From assembly GCF_015352955.1 (NCBI RefSeq), contig NZ_JACYOX010000004.1, positions 145,256 to 209,255 of the forward strand: a stretch of 64,000 bases of DNA, given 5' to 3'. Of the stretch, positions 27,073 to 35,776 are shown piece after piece (positions within the stretch are counted from its first letter, which is position 1; each line of letters begins with the position of its first letter). Under the pieces are notes generated by a model that saw only the letters and a program-made list of their open reading frames with translations, searched no databases and had not been told where the DNA came from. The DNA comes from Noviherbaspirillum soli (GTDB taxonomy: Bacteria; Pseudomonadota; Gammaproteobacteria; Burkholderiales; Burkholderiaceae_D). Made by a program: the position numbers and the translations under genes.

Positions 27073-29151
27073 ATGACTGCCGAATATCAAGTCAATGGCG
27101 CTGTTGCCGTCATTACCCTTGCCAACCCTCCCGTCAATGGCCTTGGATTGTCGACCCGCAAGGGCATCGTCGATGGCGTCAACAAGGCGCTCAATGACGC
27201 CGCAGTCAAGGCGGTGGTCATCACCGGCGCCGGCAAGGCTTTCTCCGGCGGCGCCGACATCAAGGAATTCAACACGCCTGCGGCCATGGCCGAGCCGACG
27301 CTGCATACCGTGATCCGCACGATCGAGAACGCCGACAAGCCTGTGGTTGCCGCAATTCACAGCGTCGCCATGGGCGGCGGCCTGGAACTGGCATTGGGCT
27401 GCCATTACCGCGTCGCCGTGCCGGGCGCGCAGATCGCGCTGCCGGAAGTCAAGCTGGGCATCCTGCCGGGCGCAGGCGGCACCCAGCGCCTGCCGCGCGT
27501 GGTGGGCCTGGAAATGGCATTGAACATGATCGTCTCCGGCACCCCTGTGCCTTCGGAAAAGCTGGCCAAGACCAAGCTGTTCGACCAGATGATCGACGGC
27601 GACCTGATGCAGGGCGCGGTCGCCTTTGCCAACAAGGTCGCCGATGTGCGTCCGCTGCCCAAGGTGCGCGACATCAGGATCGACTACCCGAATTACGAAG
27701 GCTTCCTGCAGTTCTCGCGCAACACGGTCAAGGCCATGGCCGGCCCGTTCCCGGCGCCACTGAAGTGCGTCGAAGCCGTCGCTGCCGCCGTCACGCAGAA
27801 ATTCGATGAAGGCCTGAAGACCGAGCGCGAACTGTTCCTTGAACTGGTGCAGACCAACGAGTCCAAGGCGCTGCGTCATGCCTTCTTCGCCGAGCGCGCC
27901 GCCAGCAAGATCCCGGACGTGCCGGAAGACACGCCCAAGCGCGAGATCAAGTCGGCTGCCGTGATCGGCGCCGGCACCATGGGCGGCGGTATCGCGATGA
28001 ACTTCGCCAATGCCGGCATCCCGGTCAAGATCCTGGAAATGAAGCAGGAAGCGCTGGACAAGGGCCTGGCGACGATACGCAAGAACTACGAAAACACGAT
28101 GAAGAAGGGCAAGCTGACCCAGGAGAAGTTCGACCAGCGCGTCGGCCTGATCACCGGCACCCTGTCCTATGAAGAGATCGGCCAGTGCGACATCGTTGTC
28201 GAAGCGGTGTTCGAGGACATGGGCGTGAAGGAAACCGTGTTCAAGAAGCTCGATGAAGTGATGAAGCCCGGCGCCATTCTGGCGTCCAACACCTCCACCC
28301 TCGACGTGGACAAGATCGCTTCCTTCACCAAGCGTCCGCAGGACGTGATCGGCCTGCACTTCTTCAGCCCGGCCAATGTGATGAAGCTGCTGGAAATCGT
28401 CCGCGGCGAAAAGACCGGCAAGGACGTGCTGGCAACCTCGATGGCGCTGTCCAAGAAGATCAAGAAGATCGGCGTGGTCTCGGGTGTGTGCGATGGCTTC
28501 ATCGGCAACCGCATGATCGAGCAATACAGCCGCCAGGCAGGCTTCCTTCTGGAGGAAGGCGCGCTGCCGGAGCAAGTGGACAAGGCAGTCGAGAAATTCG
28601 GATTTGCGATGGGACCGTTCCGCATGGGCGACCTGGCCGGCAACGATATCGGCTGGTACATCCGCAAGCGTCGTTATGTCGAGAAGCCGGAAGTCACTTA
28701 TTCGAAGACCGCCGATCTGCTGTGCGAGATGGGCCGCTTCGGCCAGAAGACCAGCGCCGGCTGGTACGACTACAAGGCGGGCGACCGCAAGCCTTATCCG
28801 TCGCAGATGGTCAACGACATGATCGTCAAGCATTCGGCCGACCTGGGCATCGAGCGTCGCAAGATCAGCGACGAAGAGATCGTCGAGCGTTTGGTCTATG
28901 CGCTGGTCAATGAGGGCGCGCGCATCCTGGAAGAAGGCATCGCCCAGCGTGCTTCCGACATCGACATGGTCTACCTGGCCGGTTACGGCTTCCCGGTCTT
29001 CCGCGGCGGCCCGATGTTCTACGCCGACACCGTGGGCCTGCCGAATGTCGTGATGGCGATGGAGAAGTTCGCCAAGGGCAATCACGGCAAGGCATGGACG
29101 CCGGCACCGCTGCTGGCCCGCCTGGCGGCTGAGGGCAAGACCTTCAACTGA
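27073..29151 (+). CDS. Enoyl-CoA hydratase / 3-hydroxyacyl-CoA dehydrogenase (FadJ-like)
   Basis: 692-residue bifunctional beta-oxidation enzyme. Residues 1-190 form the crotonase domain (oxyanion-hole segments [15 protein letters not shown] and [32 protein letters not shown]). Residues 295-590 are the NAD-binding dehydrogenase ([43 protein letters not shown]), followed by the C-terminal repeat. It lacks the extended N-terminus of FadB, fitting the FadJ/peroxisomal type. AAAGGAAGAG precedes the ATG at 27073. A thiolase gene is not adjacent. It probably oxidises the acyl-CoA made by the ligase at 19775. Confidence 0.95.
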   Translation: MTAEYQVNGAVAVITLANPPVNGLGLSTRKGIVDGVNKALNDAAVKAVVITGAGKAFSGGADIKEFNTPAAMAEPTLHTVIRTIENADKPVVAAIHSVAMGGGLELALGCHYRVAVPGAQIALPEVKLGILPGAGGTQRLPRVVGLEMALNMIVSGTPVPSEKLAKTKLFDQMIDGDLMQGAVAFANKVADVRPLPKVRDIRIDYPNYEGFLQFSRNTVKAMAGPFPAPLKCVEAVAAAVTQKFDEGLKTERELFLELVQTNESKALRHAFFAERAASKIPDVPEDTPKREIKSAAVIGAGTMGGGIAMNFANAGIPVKILEMKQEALDKGLATIRKNYENTMKKGKLTQEKFDQRVGLITGTLSYEEIGQCDIVVEAVFEDMGVKETVFKKLDEVMKPGAILASNTSTLDVDKIASFTKRPQDVIGLHFFSPANVMKLLEIVRGEKTGKDVLATSMALSKKIKKIGVVSGVCDGFIGNRMIEQYSRQAGFLLEEGALPEQVDKAVEKFGFAMGPFRMGDLAGNDIGWYIRKRRYVEKPEVTYSKTADLLCEMGRFGQKTSAGWYDYKAGDRKPYPSQMVNDMIVKHSADLGIERRKISDEEIVERLVYALVNEGARILEEGIAQRASDIDMVYLAGYGFPVFRGGPMFYADTVGLPNVVMAMEKFAKGNHGKAWTPAPLLARLAAEGKTFN

Positions 29152-29195
29152 ATCAGTGCATCCGTTGCCAGGCGCAGTGCGTCTGGCTGACAATG

Positions 29196-29234
29196 GCGCA
29201 GCCTTCCGGCCAGGAAGGCTGCGCTTTTTTTATC
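29196..29234 (+). terminator. Strong rho-independent terminator after the FadJ-like gene
   Basis: A perfect 12-bp stem (GCGCAGCCTTCC with GGAAGGCTGCGC) around a 5-base loop is followed directly by seven or more T residues. Confidence 0.92.
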
Positions 29235-29255
29235 TCGTTTTCGGCGAGGCGCTCG

Positions 29256-29370
29256 GTAGGGTGCAATACCCCGCAGGGGCATTGCACCATTGGTTAATCA
29301 AGGAAGCCGGCTGGAAATACCACCCCGGTCTGCGACCATGGTGCAATGCCCTTCGGGTATTGCACCCTAC
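29256..29370. repeat. REPIN-like pair of GTAG-headed palindromes, copy 3 (best conserved)
   Basis: Palindromes at 29256-29288 and, inverted, 29340-29370. Each reads GTAGGGTGCAATACCC on its own strand, then a short loop and GGGCATTGCACC, so the long hairpin has one A-C mismatch between an 8-bp outer and a 3-4-bp inner stem. Spacing is about 51 bases. The pair lies between the FadJ-like terminator and the end of the ferredoxin reductase gene. Confidence 0.75.
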
Positions 29371-29407
29371 GGAAGGCGCTTAGGTGCAGAGAAGCTGCAA
29401 CGTCACC

Positions 29408-30190
29408 TCACCAATAATTCTCCGTCACGAACTGGCCCGGATTCATCCGCCGCACCGGTCGCATGCCACGCTCGTGCAGCATCTTGCGGGTCTCTTCGAT
29501 CATGGCCGGATTCCCGCATAGCATGATGCGTGACTGCTCCACAGTCAGGCCTATGCCGGCCGCCTGCTCAAGCGCGCCTGATCCCAGCAGCGTGGTGATA
29601 CGGCCGTGTAGGCATTGGCCGGGATCGTCGCGGCTTACTGCCTGCAGCAGGGTCAGTGCAGCCGCGTCCTGGATGCCGGCATGCGACGCCTGCAGCGCTT
29701 TCAACTCATCGGCGTAAGCGAACTCATGCCGATGGCGCACGCCGTGCACCAGCACCATCCTGCGCCAGCGCCGCCATGCCTGGTCGTCGCGCAATATGGA
29801 AATGAAAGGGCCGATGCCGGTGCCGGTGGCAAGCATCCATAAATCCTCGCCGTCGGCAAAGCGGCCCGGCGTCATGAAGCCGAATACCTGCCGGTCCAGC
29901 CAGAGTTCATCGCCCTCCTTGAGGCGATCGAGCATGCTGGTGAACTGACCGCCCTCGACGATGATGCCGTAGAACTCGAGCTCATCCTCGTTCGGCGCGG
30001 AAGTGAGCGAGTAGGCGCGCCATATCATCACGCCGCCGTTGTGCAAACCCAGCCTTGCATACTGGCCGGGCGTGAATTCATAGCCGTCGGGTCGGGTGGT
30101 GCGGAAGGTGATGAGCTTGTCGGTCCAGCGTTGCAGTCGGGTGATGCGAATCCGGGTTGCCTTGTCGCTGGCCAGGGCCTCTGTCGTCAT
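29408..30190 (-). CDS. fpr: Ferredoxin/flavodoxin-NADP+ reductase
   Basis: 260-residue FAD enzyme that passes electrons between NADPH and ferredoxin or flavodoxin. The FAD motif RAYSLTSAP, the phosphate-binding GGQFTSMLDRL segment, the NADP site LATGTGIGPFISILRD and the late LCGNPAMIEETRKML are all present. The chain ends with the aromatic TENYW, whose terminal Trp would stack on the flavin as in bacterial Fpr. It is transcribed away from serA across 87 bases. Fpr proteins commonly answer oxidative stress, but no regulator site is certain here. Confidence 0.93.
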   Translation of the reverse strand: MTTEALASDKATRIRITRLQRWTDKLITFRTTRPDGYEFTPGQYARLGLHNGGVMIWRAYSLTSAPNEDELEFYGIIVEGGQFTSMLDRLKEGDELWLDRQVFGFMTPGRFADGEDLWMLATGTGIGPFISILRDDQAWRRWRRMVLVHGVRHRHEFAYADELKALQASHAGIQDAAALTLLQAVSRDDPGQCLHGRITTLLGSGALEQAAGIGLTVEQSRIMLCGNPAMIEETRKMLHERGMRPVRRMNPGQFVTENYW

Positions 30191-30277
30191 TGATGAAACC
30201 TCTAAAAAAAGTGCTTGCCCCTTGTGATTGCCGATTCTGCCATAAAATGCCCTTCAGCTTATTGAGGGGAAGGCTCC

Positions 30278-31474
30278 ATGAACAAGATCGTATTGCTGGA
30301 AAAGATTCATCAGAGCGCTGTTGACAATCTGCAGGCGCAAGGTTTCACCAACATCGTCCAGGTGCCGCGTGCGCTGTCGGGCGCCGAGCTGATCGACACG
30401 CTGTCCGACGCCGATGCCGTTGGCATCCGCTCCAACACCCATCTGACAGAAGACGTGCTGCATGCCTTGCCCAAGCTGCGCACCATAGGATGTTTTTGCA
30501 TCGGCACCAACCAGGTTGACCTCAATACCGCTGCCACCATGGGCATACCGGTATTCAACGCGCCATATTCCAATACCCGCTCCGTGGCGGAACTGGTGAT
30601 TGCGCAGGCCATCCTGCTGCTGCGCCGGATTCCGGAAAAGAATGCCCGCGCGCACCGCGGCGTGTGGGACAAGAGCGCTACCGGCGCCTACGAGGTGCGC
30701 AACAAGCTGCTGGGCATCATTGGCTATGGCAACATCGGCGCGCAGGTGGGCATCCTGGCGGAGAGCGTCGGCATGCGTGTCTGCTATTACGACCCCGAAA
30801 GCAAGCTGCCCCTCGGCAATGCGAGGCCGATGCCGCTGGAGGAACTGCTGAGCCAGGCCGACGTGGTCACCCTGCATGTGCCGGGCGGCGCCGGCACCAC
30901 GAACCTGCTCAATGCGGACCGCATTGCGCTGATGCGTCCGTCCGCGGTGCTGATCAATGCCTCGCGTGGCGGCGTGGTCGATATCGACGCGCTGAATGCG
31001 GCCGTGCGCGGCGGCAAGCTCGGTGGCGCGGCGCTGGATGTGTACCCGGTCGAGCCCAAGAGCGAGAAGGAAGAGTTCATCACGCCGCTGCGCGGCCTGG
31101 AGAACGTGATCCTGACGCCGCATATCGGCGGCAGTACCGAGGAGGCGCAGGAGAATATTGGGCGGGAAGTATCGGACAAGCTGGCCCGTTACCTGTCGGC
31201 CGGCACCACGCGTTCGGCCGTCAATTTCCCGGAAATTGCGCACCAGCAGAAGGAAGTGGCCAGCCGCATCCTGAATGTGCACCGCAACGAGCCTGGCGTG
31301 ATCGCACGGATGAATGCGCTGTTTGCCGAGAGCGGCCTGAACATCGTTGCCCAGCACTTGCAGACGCGCGGCGCGTTGGGTTACGCAGTGACCGACGTGG
31401 ATGCGCCCATCGACCCGGCACTGATGAAGAAGCTGTGCGGCGAAAGCGCGACGATACGCTGCCACCTGGTATAG
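30278..31474 (+). CDS. serA: D-3-phosphoglycerate dehydrogenase
   Basis: 398-residue enzyme that oxidises 3-phosphoglycerate in the first step of serine synthesis. It has the substrate-binding and NAD domains (LLGIIGYGNIGAQVGILAES; PSAVLINASRGGVVDIDAL; catalytic His in ILTPHIGGSTEEAQENIG) and a C-terminal ACT domain (about 325-398) that normally binds L-serine for feedback inhibition. The length matches the E. coli type (410) rather than the long form. GAGGGGAAGG precedes the ATG. It ends 17 bases before the convergent phospholipase D-type gene. Confidence 0.95.
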   Translation: MNKIVLLEKIHQSAVDNLQAQGFTNIVQVPRALSGAELIDTLSDADAVGIRSNTHLTEDVLHALPKLRTIGCFCIGTNQVDLNTAATMGIPVFNAPYSNTRSVAELVIAQAILLLRRIPEKNARAHRGVWDKSATGAYEVRNKLLGIIGYGNIGAQVGILAESVGMRVCYYDPESKLPLGNARPMPLEELLSQADVVTLHVPGGAGTTNLLNADRIALMRPSAVLINASRGGVVDIDALNAAVRGGKLGGAALDVYPVEPKSEKEEFITPLRGLENVILTPHIGGSTEEAQENIGREVSDKLARYLSAGTTRSAVNFPEIAHQQKEVASRILNVHRNEPGVIARMNALFAESGLNIVAQHLQTRGALGYAVTDVDAPIDPALMKKLCGESATIRCHLV

Positions 31475-31491
31475 GCGGCAGCATGGCTGGC

Positions 31492-32934
31492 TTACAGGTA
31501 GTAGGCCAGCCGGCGCGCACCCCATTCCTTGACCCGTTCGGCGGCAGGGCGCCGTTCCCATTCATCCAGCGTGATTTCCTGGGAGTTGCGGATGTCTTCC
31601 TGGAACGCGCTTTCCATGCTGGCGCCGAATGCCGCGTCCAGCACGATCACATTGATCTCGCTGTTATGCAGAAAGCTGCGGATGTCGAAGTTCGACGAGC
31701 CTACCGTCGACCAGGCGCCGTCCACCACCGTGGTCTTGGCATGCAGCACCGAGCCCTTCAATTCATAGATGCGCACGCCAGCCTGCAGCAACTCGGTATA
31801 AAACGAGCGGCCTGCGTAGTACACGATGCCCGCGTCGGACTGGCTGGGAAAGATGATCCTCACATCCACGCCGCGCCGCGCCGCTGACAGCAGGGTGTCC
31901 AGGATATTCTGGTCGGGCGCGAAGTAGGCATTGGTCATGTGGATCGATGTCCTGGCCTCCTGCAGCGCCAGTGTGAATGCCTTGTAGATCTCGAAGTCGC
32001 CGCCCGGACGGCTGGCGACGATGCGCAATACCTTGTCGCCCACTGCAGGCAATGGCGGGAAATAGTCGAGGTCGGGCAGGGGATTCTTGTTCTGCCTGGC
32101 CCAGGTATCCATGAACAGCCATTGCAGATTGGCCACCGCCGGGCCTTCTATCTGCATGTGGGTATCGCGCCAGCCCAGCTCGGCGCTGGAGCGCGAGCGC
32201 GAGCGGAACAAGGAACTGTGCGAATAGTCTTCGGCGATGTTGACGCCGCCGGCAAAGCCGACCTTGCCGTCGATGATCAGGATCTTTCTGTGATCGCGAT
32301 TGTTGATGCGCCAGCTGCCGAAGCGCTTTAGTGGGTTGACCGGGTTGAATTCAGTGAGGTTGATGCCGGCATCCCGCAGGCGCTGAAAGAATTCCTTCGA
32401 TACTCCGAGCGTCCCGATGCTGTCATAAATGATGTTGACCTGTACGCCGGCGCGCTGCTTTTCCATCAGCAGATCGGCGAATTTCAGGCCCAGTTCGTCC
32501 TCATCGAAAATGTAGGTCTCGAAATTGACGTGGTCTTTCGCATTGGCGATGGCAGCCATCATGGCCTTGATGGTGGCCGGGCCGTCGAACAGCAGCGTGG
32601 TCTTGTTGCCCGCAACGAGCGGGCTGCCGGTGGCGGCCTCTTCCAGAGCAGCCAGGGCCGTGAGGTCGGTTTTCTTGGCATTGCGCAGGCGTTGGGCGAG
32701 CAGTGATTCCACCTTTGCAGGCGGCAATGTGCCCTTGGGAGTGGCGACAGTAGGCGTGCTGGCAGGCTCGAGCTGGCGCGACAGGTCGCGTACGTCCGGG
32801 AGGGTGGCGCAGGCTGCCATGCCAACACTGAGCATGATGGCGCTCAGCAGGCCGAGCATGCGCATTCCCATGGACCTGAGCGATGCCGTATTCGCCGCTG
32901 TGTCTTGCGTGTCGTGCCTGGTGCCGCTATGCAT
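31492..32934 (-). CDS. Phospholipase D-family lipoprotein, cardiolipin synthase C-like
   Basis: 480-residue PLD-superfamily protein. Two HKD motifs are intact: NNRDHRKILIIDGKVGFAGG (His215) and LHAKTTVVDGAWSTVGSSN (His398). Downstream of the first, the RDTHMQIEGPAVANLQ segment is typical of ClsC/YmdC relatives, which make cardiolipin from phosphatidylglycerol and phosphatidylethanolamine. The N-terminus has a hydrophobic stretch ending MAAC (Cys42), a probable lipobox, so the protein is likely anchored in the envelope. Starts at about residue 22 or 25 would shorten the leader and look more like a signal peptide. No ymdB-type partner is adjacent. Confidence 0.85.
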   Translation of the reverse strand: MHSGTRHDTQDTAANTASLRSMGMRMLGLLSAIMLSVGMAACATLPDVRDLSRQLEPASTPTVATPKGTLPPAKVESLLAQRLRNAKKTDLTALAALEEAATGSPLVAGNKTTLLFDGPATIKAMMAAIANAKDHVNFETYIFDEDELGLKFADLLMEKQRAGVQVNIIYDSIGTLGVSKEFFQRLRDAGINLTEFNPVNPLKRFGSWRINNRDHRKILIIDGKVGFAGGVNIAEDYSHSSLFRSRSRSSAELGWRDTHMQIEGPAVANLQWLFMDTWARQNKNPLPDLDYFPPLPAVGDKVLRIVASRPGGDFEIYKAFTLALQEARTSIHMTNAYFAPDQNILDTLLSAARRGVDVRIIFPSQSDAGIVYYAGRSFYTELLQAGVRIYELKGSVLHAKTTVVDGAWSTVGSSNFDIRSFLHNSEINVIVLDAAFGASMESAFQEDIRNSQEITLDEWERRPAAERVKEWGARRLAYYL

Positions 32935-33101
32935 GTTTTCCCCGTGCCGAATAACTTGTCTGCTGATCCCAAATTGGAAACATTTCCAGATGGAATAGAG
33001 AATAGCATCGGCAATTTTCCGGAGAATCGGGTTTGCGCAAGAGCTTGACGGCTTGTGCCGATGGGCAGGCTGGCTATCAGGGACTTACCCTACTTTAGGG
33101 A

Positions 33102-33130
33102 GTGTCATCGCCCTGGTTCGTCGCTAGAAT
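33102..33130 (+). promoter_or_regulatory. Candidate promoter of the DUF924 gene
   Basis: GTGTCA (33102-33107), a 17-base spacer and TAGAAT (33125-33130). Just upstream CCCTACTTTAGGG is a perfect 5-3-5 palindrome at about 33088-33100 that could be an operator. Confidence 0.4.
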
Positions 33131-33155
33131 GCAGTTTTGCAATAAGAAGACCCCT

Positions 33156-33752
33156 ATGGAAACAGCGCAATCCCTTCATGATTACTGGTTCGGCGGCGTT
33201 GCCGACGACGCTGCTGGGCAGCGCCAGGGGAAGTTATGGTGGGGCAAGGATGTCGCGATCGATGCCGAATTGACGGAGCGTTTCGGCAGCCTGGTCACAG
33301 TGGCGCGCGCGGGCCAACTGGCGCAATGGAGTGACAGCCCACGGGGACGTCTGGCGCTGATCCTGCTTACCGACCAGCTTCCGCGCAATATCTTTCGCGG
33401 CACGCCGGGCGCATTCGCTTCCGACCTGCAGGCGCGCCAGTTGTGCCTGGCGGGCTTGGAACGTGGCGACGACAAGGTATTGGAGCCGATCGAGCGGGTG
33501 TTTTTCTATCTCCCGCTTGAGCATTCGGAATCGATGCCCGATCAGGACCATGCGGTAAGGTTGTTTACAGCATTGTTCCAGGCCGTGCCGCAGGCCGTGA
33601 TGGAGCAGTACCGCGGCTTCCTGACTTATGCGCTGAGACACCGGCACGTCATTGAGCGCTTCGGACGTTTCCCGCATCGCAATGCCATCTTGGGCCGTCA
33701 GTCCTCACCCGAGGAAACGGCATTTTTGGCAGAGCCGGGTTCGTCGTTCTGA
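33156..33752 (+). CDS. DUF924 family protein
   Basis: 198-residue soluble protein of the DUF924 family, all-helical and TPR-like. Family motifs include the early LHDYWFG, then KLWWGKDVAIDAELTERFG, ALILLTDQLPRNIFRGTPGAFASD and FFYLPLEHSESMPDQDHAV. The conserved acidic and aromatic residues suggest a binding pocket, but no function is established. The ATG at 33156 follows AAGAAGA; an earlier in-frame ATG at 33102 lies in the promoter and is not used. It stands alone. Confidence 0.88.
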   Translation: METAQSLHDYWFGGVADDAAGQRQGKLWWGKDVAIDAELTERFGSLVTVARAGQLAQWSDSPRGRLALILLTDQLPRNIFRGTPGAFASDLQARQLCLAGLERGDDKVLEPIERVFFYLPLEHSESMPDQDHAVRLFTALFQAVPQAVMEQYRGFLTYALRHRHVIERFGRFPHRNAILGRQSSPEETAFLAEPGSSF

Positions 33753-33911
33753 GAGGACAGCGATGCGCTCGGGGTTTCCTAAAAACATCATCACGTTGCG
33801 TTGCATCAAGTCTTCTGGTGGGTGCTAAAGCAAAATGGCTCGATGCGCCCGACCGTGGCAGCGCAATGCCGGGGTTTCGCCTGAGGTTATCCGACAAGAG
33901 AAGAGAGTGCC

Positions 33912-35744
33912 GTGGTCAAGCCCAAAGTCCTGCTCGTCAATGATCATCCACCCAGCCTGCTGGCACTGGAAAGCGTCCTGCTGCGCAAGCAGGGCGAGTC
34001 CGATTTCGATGTGGTGACCGCGCAGTCAGGCGAGGAAGCCTTGCGCCATGTTCTGCAGCAGCACTTCGCAGTCATCCTGCTCGATGTCAGCATGCCCGGC
34101 ATGGACGGTTTCGAGACTGCGCAGATCATTCATTCCCATCCGCGGTCGGCGGCAGTGCCCATCATCTTCGTGACAGCCCATTACGCCGATGAAATGCATA
34201 GACTGAAGGGCTATCAGAAGGGCGCGGTCGACTATCTGTTCACCCCCATCATTCCCCAGGTGCTGCAGAACAAGGTGGCGGTTTTCGTCGAGCTGGCCAA
34301 GAAGAACCTGCTGCTGCAACGGCAGGCCGAGGAGCTGGCGGAGCTCAATCGCGACCTTCAGGTGCAGCGCATGAAGGACCTGAAGCAGATCAATGCGGCT
34401 CTGCAGGCCGAGATCATAGAGCGCCGGCAGGCGGAAGAGCGTGCCCACGGGCTGGCCACGCGCGACCCCCTGACCGGCCTGTATAACAGGCGCTCCCTGA
34501 TGGAAAGGCTGGAGCAGGCCATCATCCGGGCCAACCGGACCAGCCGGGGTCTGGCGGTGCTGTTCCTCGACATGGACCGCTTCAAGACCATCAATGACAC
34601 GCTCGGTCACGACGTGGGCGATGCCTTGCTGATTCAGGTCGCCGCCCGGATATCTGGCGCAGTGCGTGAATCCGATGTCGTGGCGCGCCTGGGTGGCGAT
34701 GAATTCGTGGTGCTGATGGAAGGACTTCCCGACTACCCCGATGCCGCCGCGGTGGCGCGCAAGATCGTGCAGGCCAATACGCCGCCATGCGAGGTTGGCC
34801 TGCATGCGCTGAAAACGTCGGTCAGCATAGGCATCAGCCTGTATCCACAGGATGGCAACTCGGTGCAGATTTTGATGAAGCATGCCGACATGGCGATGTA
34901 TCACGCCAAGCAGCAGGCCCGCGGCAGCATCCAGTTCTTTCATGAAGAGCTTAACGCCCGTGTGCAGGAGCGTGTGCTGCTTGAACAGGAACTGCAGCTT
35001 GCGCTGGAGCGCGAGGAATTCGAGCTTCATTTTCAGCCCAAGGTCGACATCATGACGTCCAGGGTGGTCGGCTTCGAGGCGCTGCTGCGCTGGCGCCATC
35101 CGCGCCTGGGGCTGGTGCATGGCGCGCAGTTCCTGCAGCAGGCCTCCGACGGCGGCATGCTGGCGCCGATAGGCCGCTGGGTTGTTCAGAGCGCTTGCGA
35201 CCAGGTGCATGCCTGGCAGGAGTGCCCAACCATGGCCAACCTGCCTGTTTCCATCAATATCGCGTTGCCGCAGATCGATGCGGACCTGCCAGCCCATGTG
35301 CTTGGCCTGCTGCGCGAGCATGGGCTGTCGCCGCGTCTTCTGCAGCTGGAAATCACCGAATCACTGTTGATGCGCGACCTTGAGCGGGCCAGCGCCATGC
35401 TGCGCGAGATGAGCGAGGGCGGCATCACCATCGCGATTGATGATTTCGGCTCCGGGTACTCCTCGCTGTCTGTGCTGAAGGCGCTGCCGATCGACATTCT
35501 CAAGATTGACCAGTCCTTTGTGCGCGACCTCGGCAAGAGCGCCGGCGACACCGCCATTGTCGCCGCCGTGGTCAACATGGCGCGCGCGCTGGCATTGCGC
35601 GTGGTGGCCGAAGGCGTGGAGACGCCGGAGCAGCTGGCGCTTCTGAAGTCCCTCGGCTGTGATGAATATCAGGGCTATTACTACAGCAAACCTTTGCCGC
35701 CGGAGTTTTTGCTGCGGCAGATGTCCCAGACCAGCAGCGCATGA
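33912..35744 (+). CDS. Response regulator with GGDEF and EAL domains
   Basis: 610-residue cytoplasmic protein joining a receiver to both cyclic-di-GMP enzymes. The receiver (1-125) has the phospho-acceptor Asp58, but Asn10 replaces one acidic-pair residue and Thr111 stands in for the usual conserved Lys, which may alter or lock the switch. A coiled coil (130-178) leads to the GGDEF domain, with an intact GGDEF at 261-265 and an RESD inhibitory site at 252-255. The EAL domain (from about 360) keeps EALLRW, DDFGSGYSSL, KIDQSF and EGVET, so both synthesis and breakdown look possible. GTG at 33912 is the start, after a GAGAAGAGAG purine run. The hybrid kinase follows by 32 bases and is the likely partner. 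Confidence 0.92.
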   Translation: MVKPKVLLVNDHPPSLLALESVLLRKQGESDFDVVTAQSGEEALRHVLQQHFAVILLDVSMPGMDGFETAQIIHSHPRSAAVPIIFVTAHYADEMHRLKGYQKGAVDYLFTPIIPQVLQNKVAVFVELAKKNLLLQRQAEELAELNRDLQVQRMKDLKQINAALQAEIIERRQAEERAHGLATRDPLTGLYNRRSLMERLEQAIIRANRTSRGLAVLFLDMDRFKTINDTLGHDVGDALLIQVAARISGAVRESDVVARLGGDEFVVLMEGLPDYPDAAAVARKIVQANTPPCEVGLHALKTSVSIGISLYPQDGNSVQILMKHADMAMYHAKQQARGSIQFFHEELNARVQERVLLEQELQLALEREEFELHFQPKVDIMTSRVVGFEALLRWRHPRLGLVHGAQFLQQASDGGMLAPIGRWVVQSACDQVHAWQECPTMANLPVSINIALPQIDADLPAHVLGLLREHGLSPRLLQLEITESLLMRDLERASAMLREMSEGGITIAIDDFGSGYSSLSVLKALPIDILKIDQSFVRDLGKSAGDTAIVAAVVNMARALALRVVAEGVETPEQLALLKSLGCDEYQGYYYSKPLPPEFLLRQMSQTSSA

Positions 35745-35776
35745 CCGTCCTTTCACGGTGCTGCGCTTGACGAGAA

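Noticed and set aside
27058..29193. 711-codon minus-strand frame opposite the FadJ-like gene
   Set aside because: Shadow; both enzyme domains are on the plus strand.
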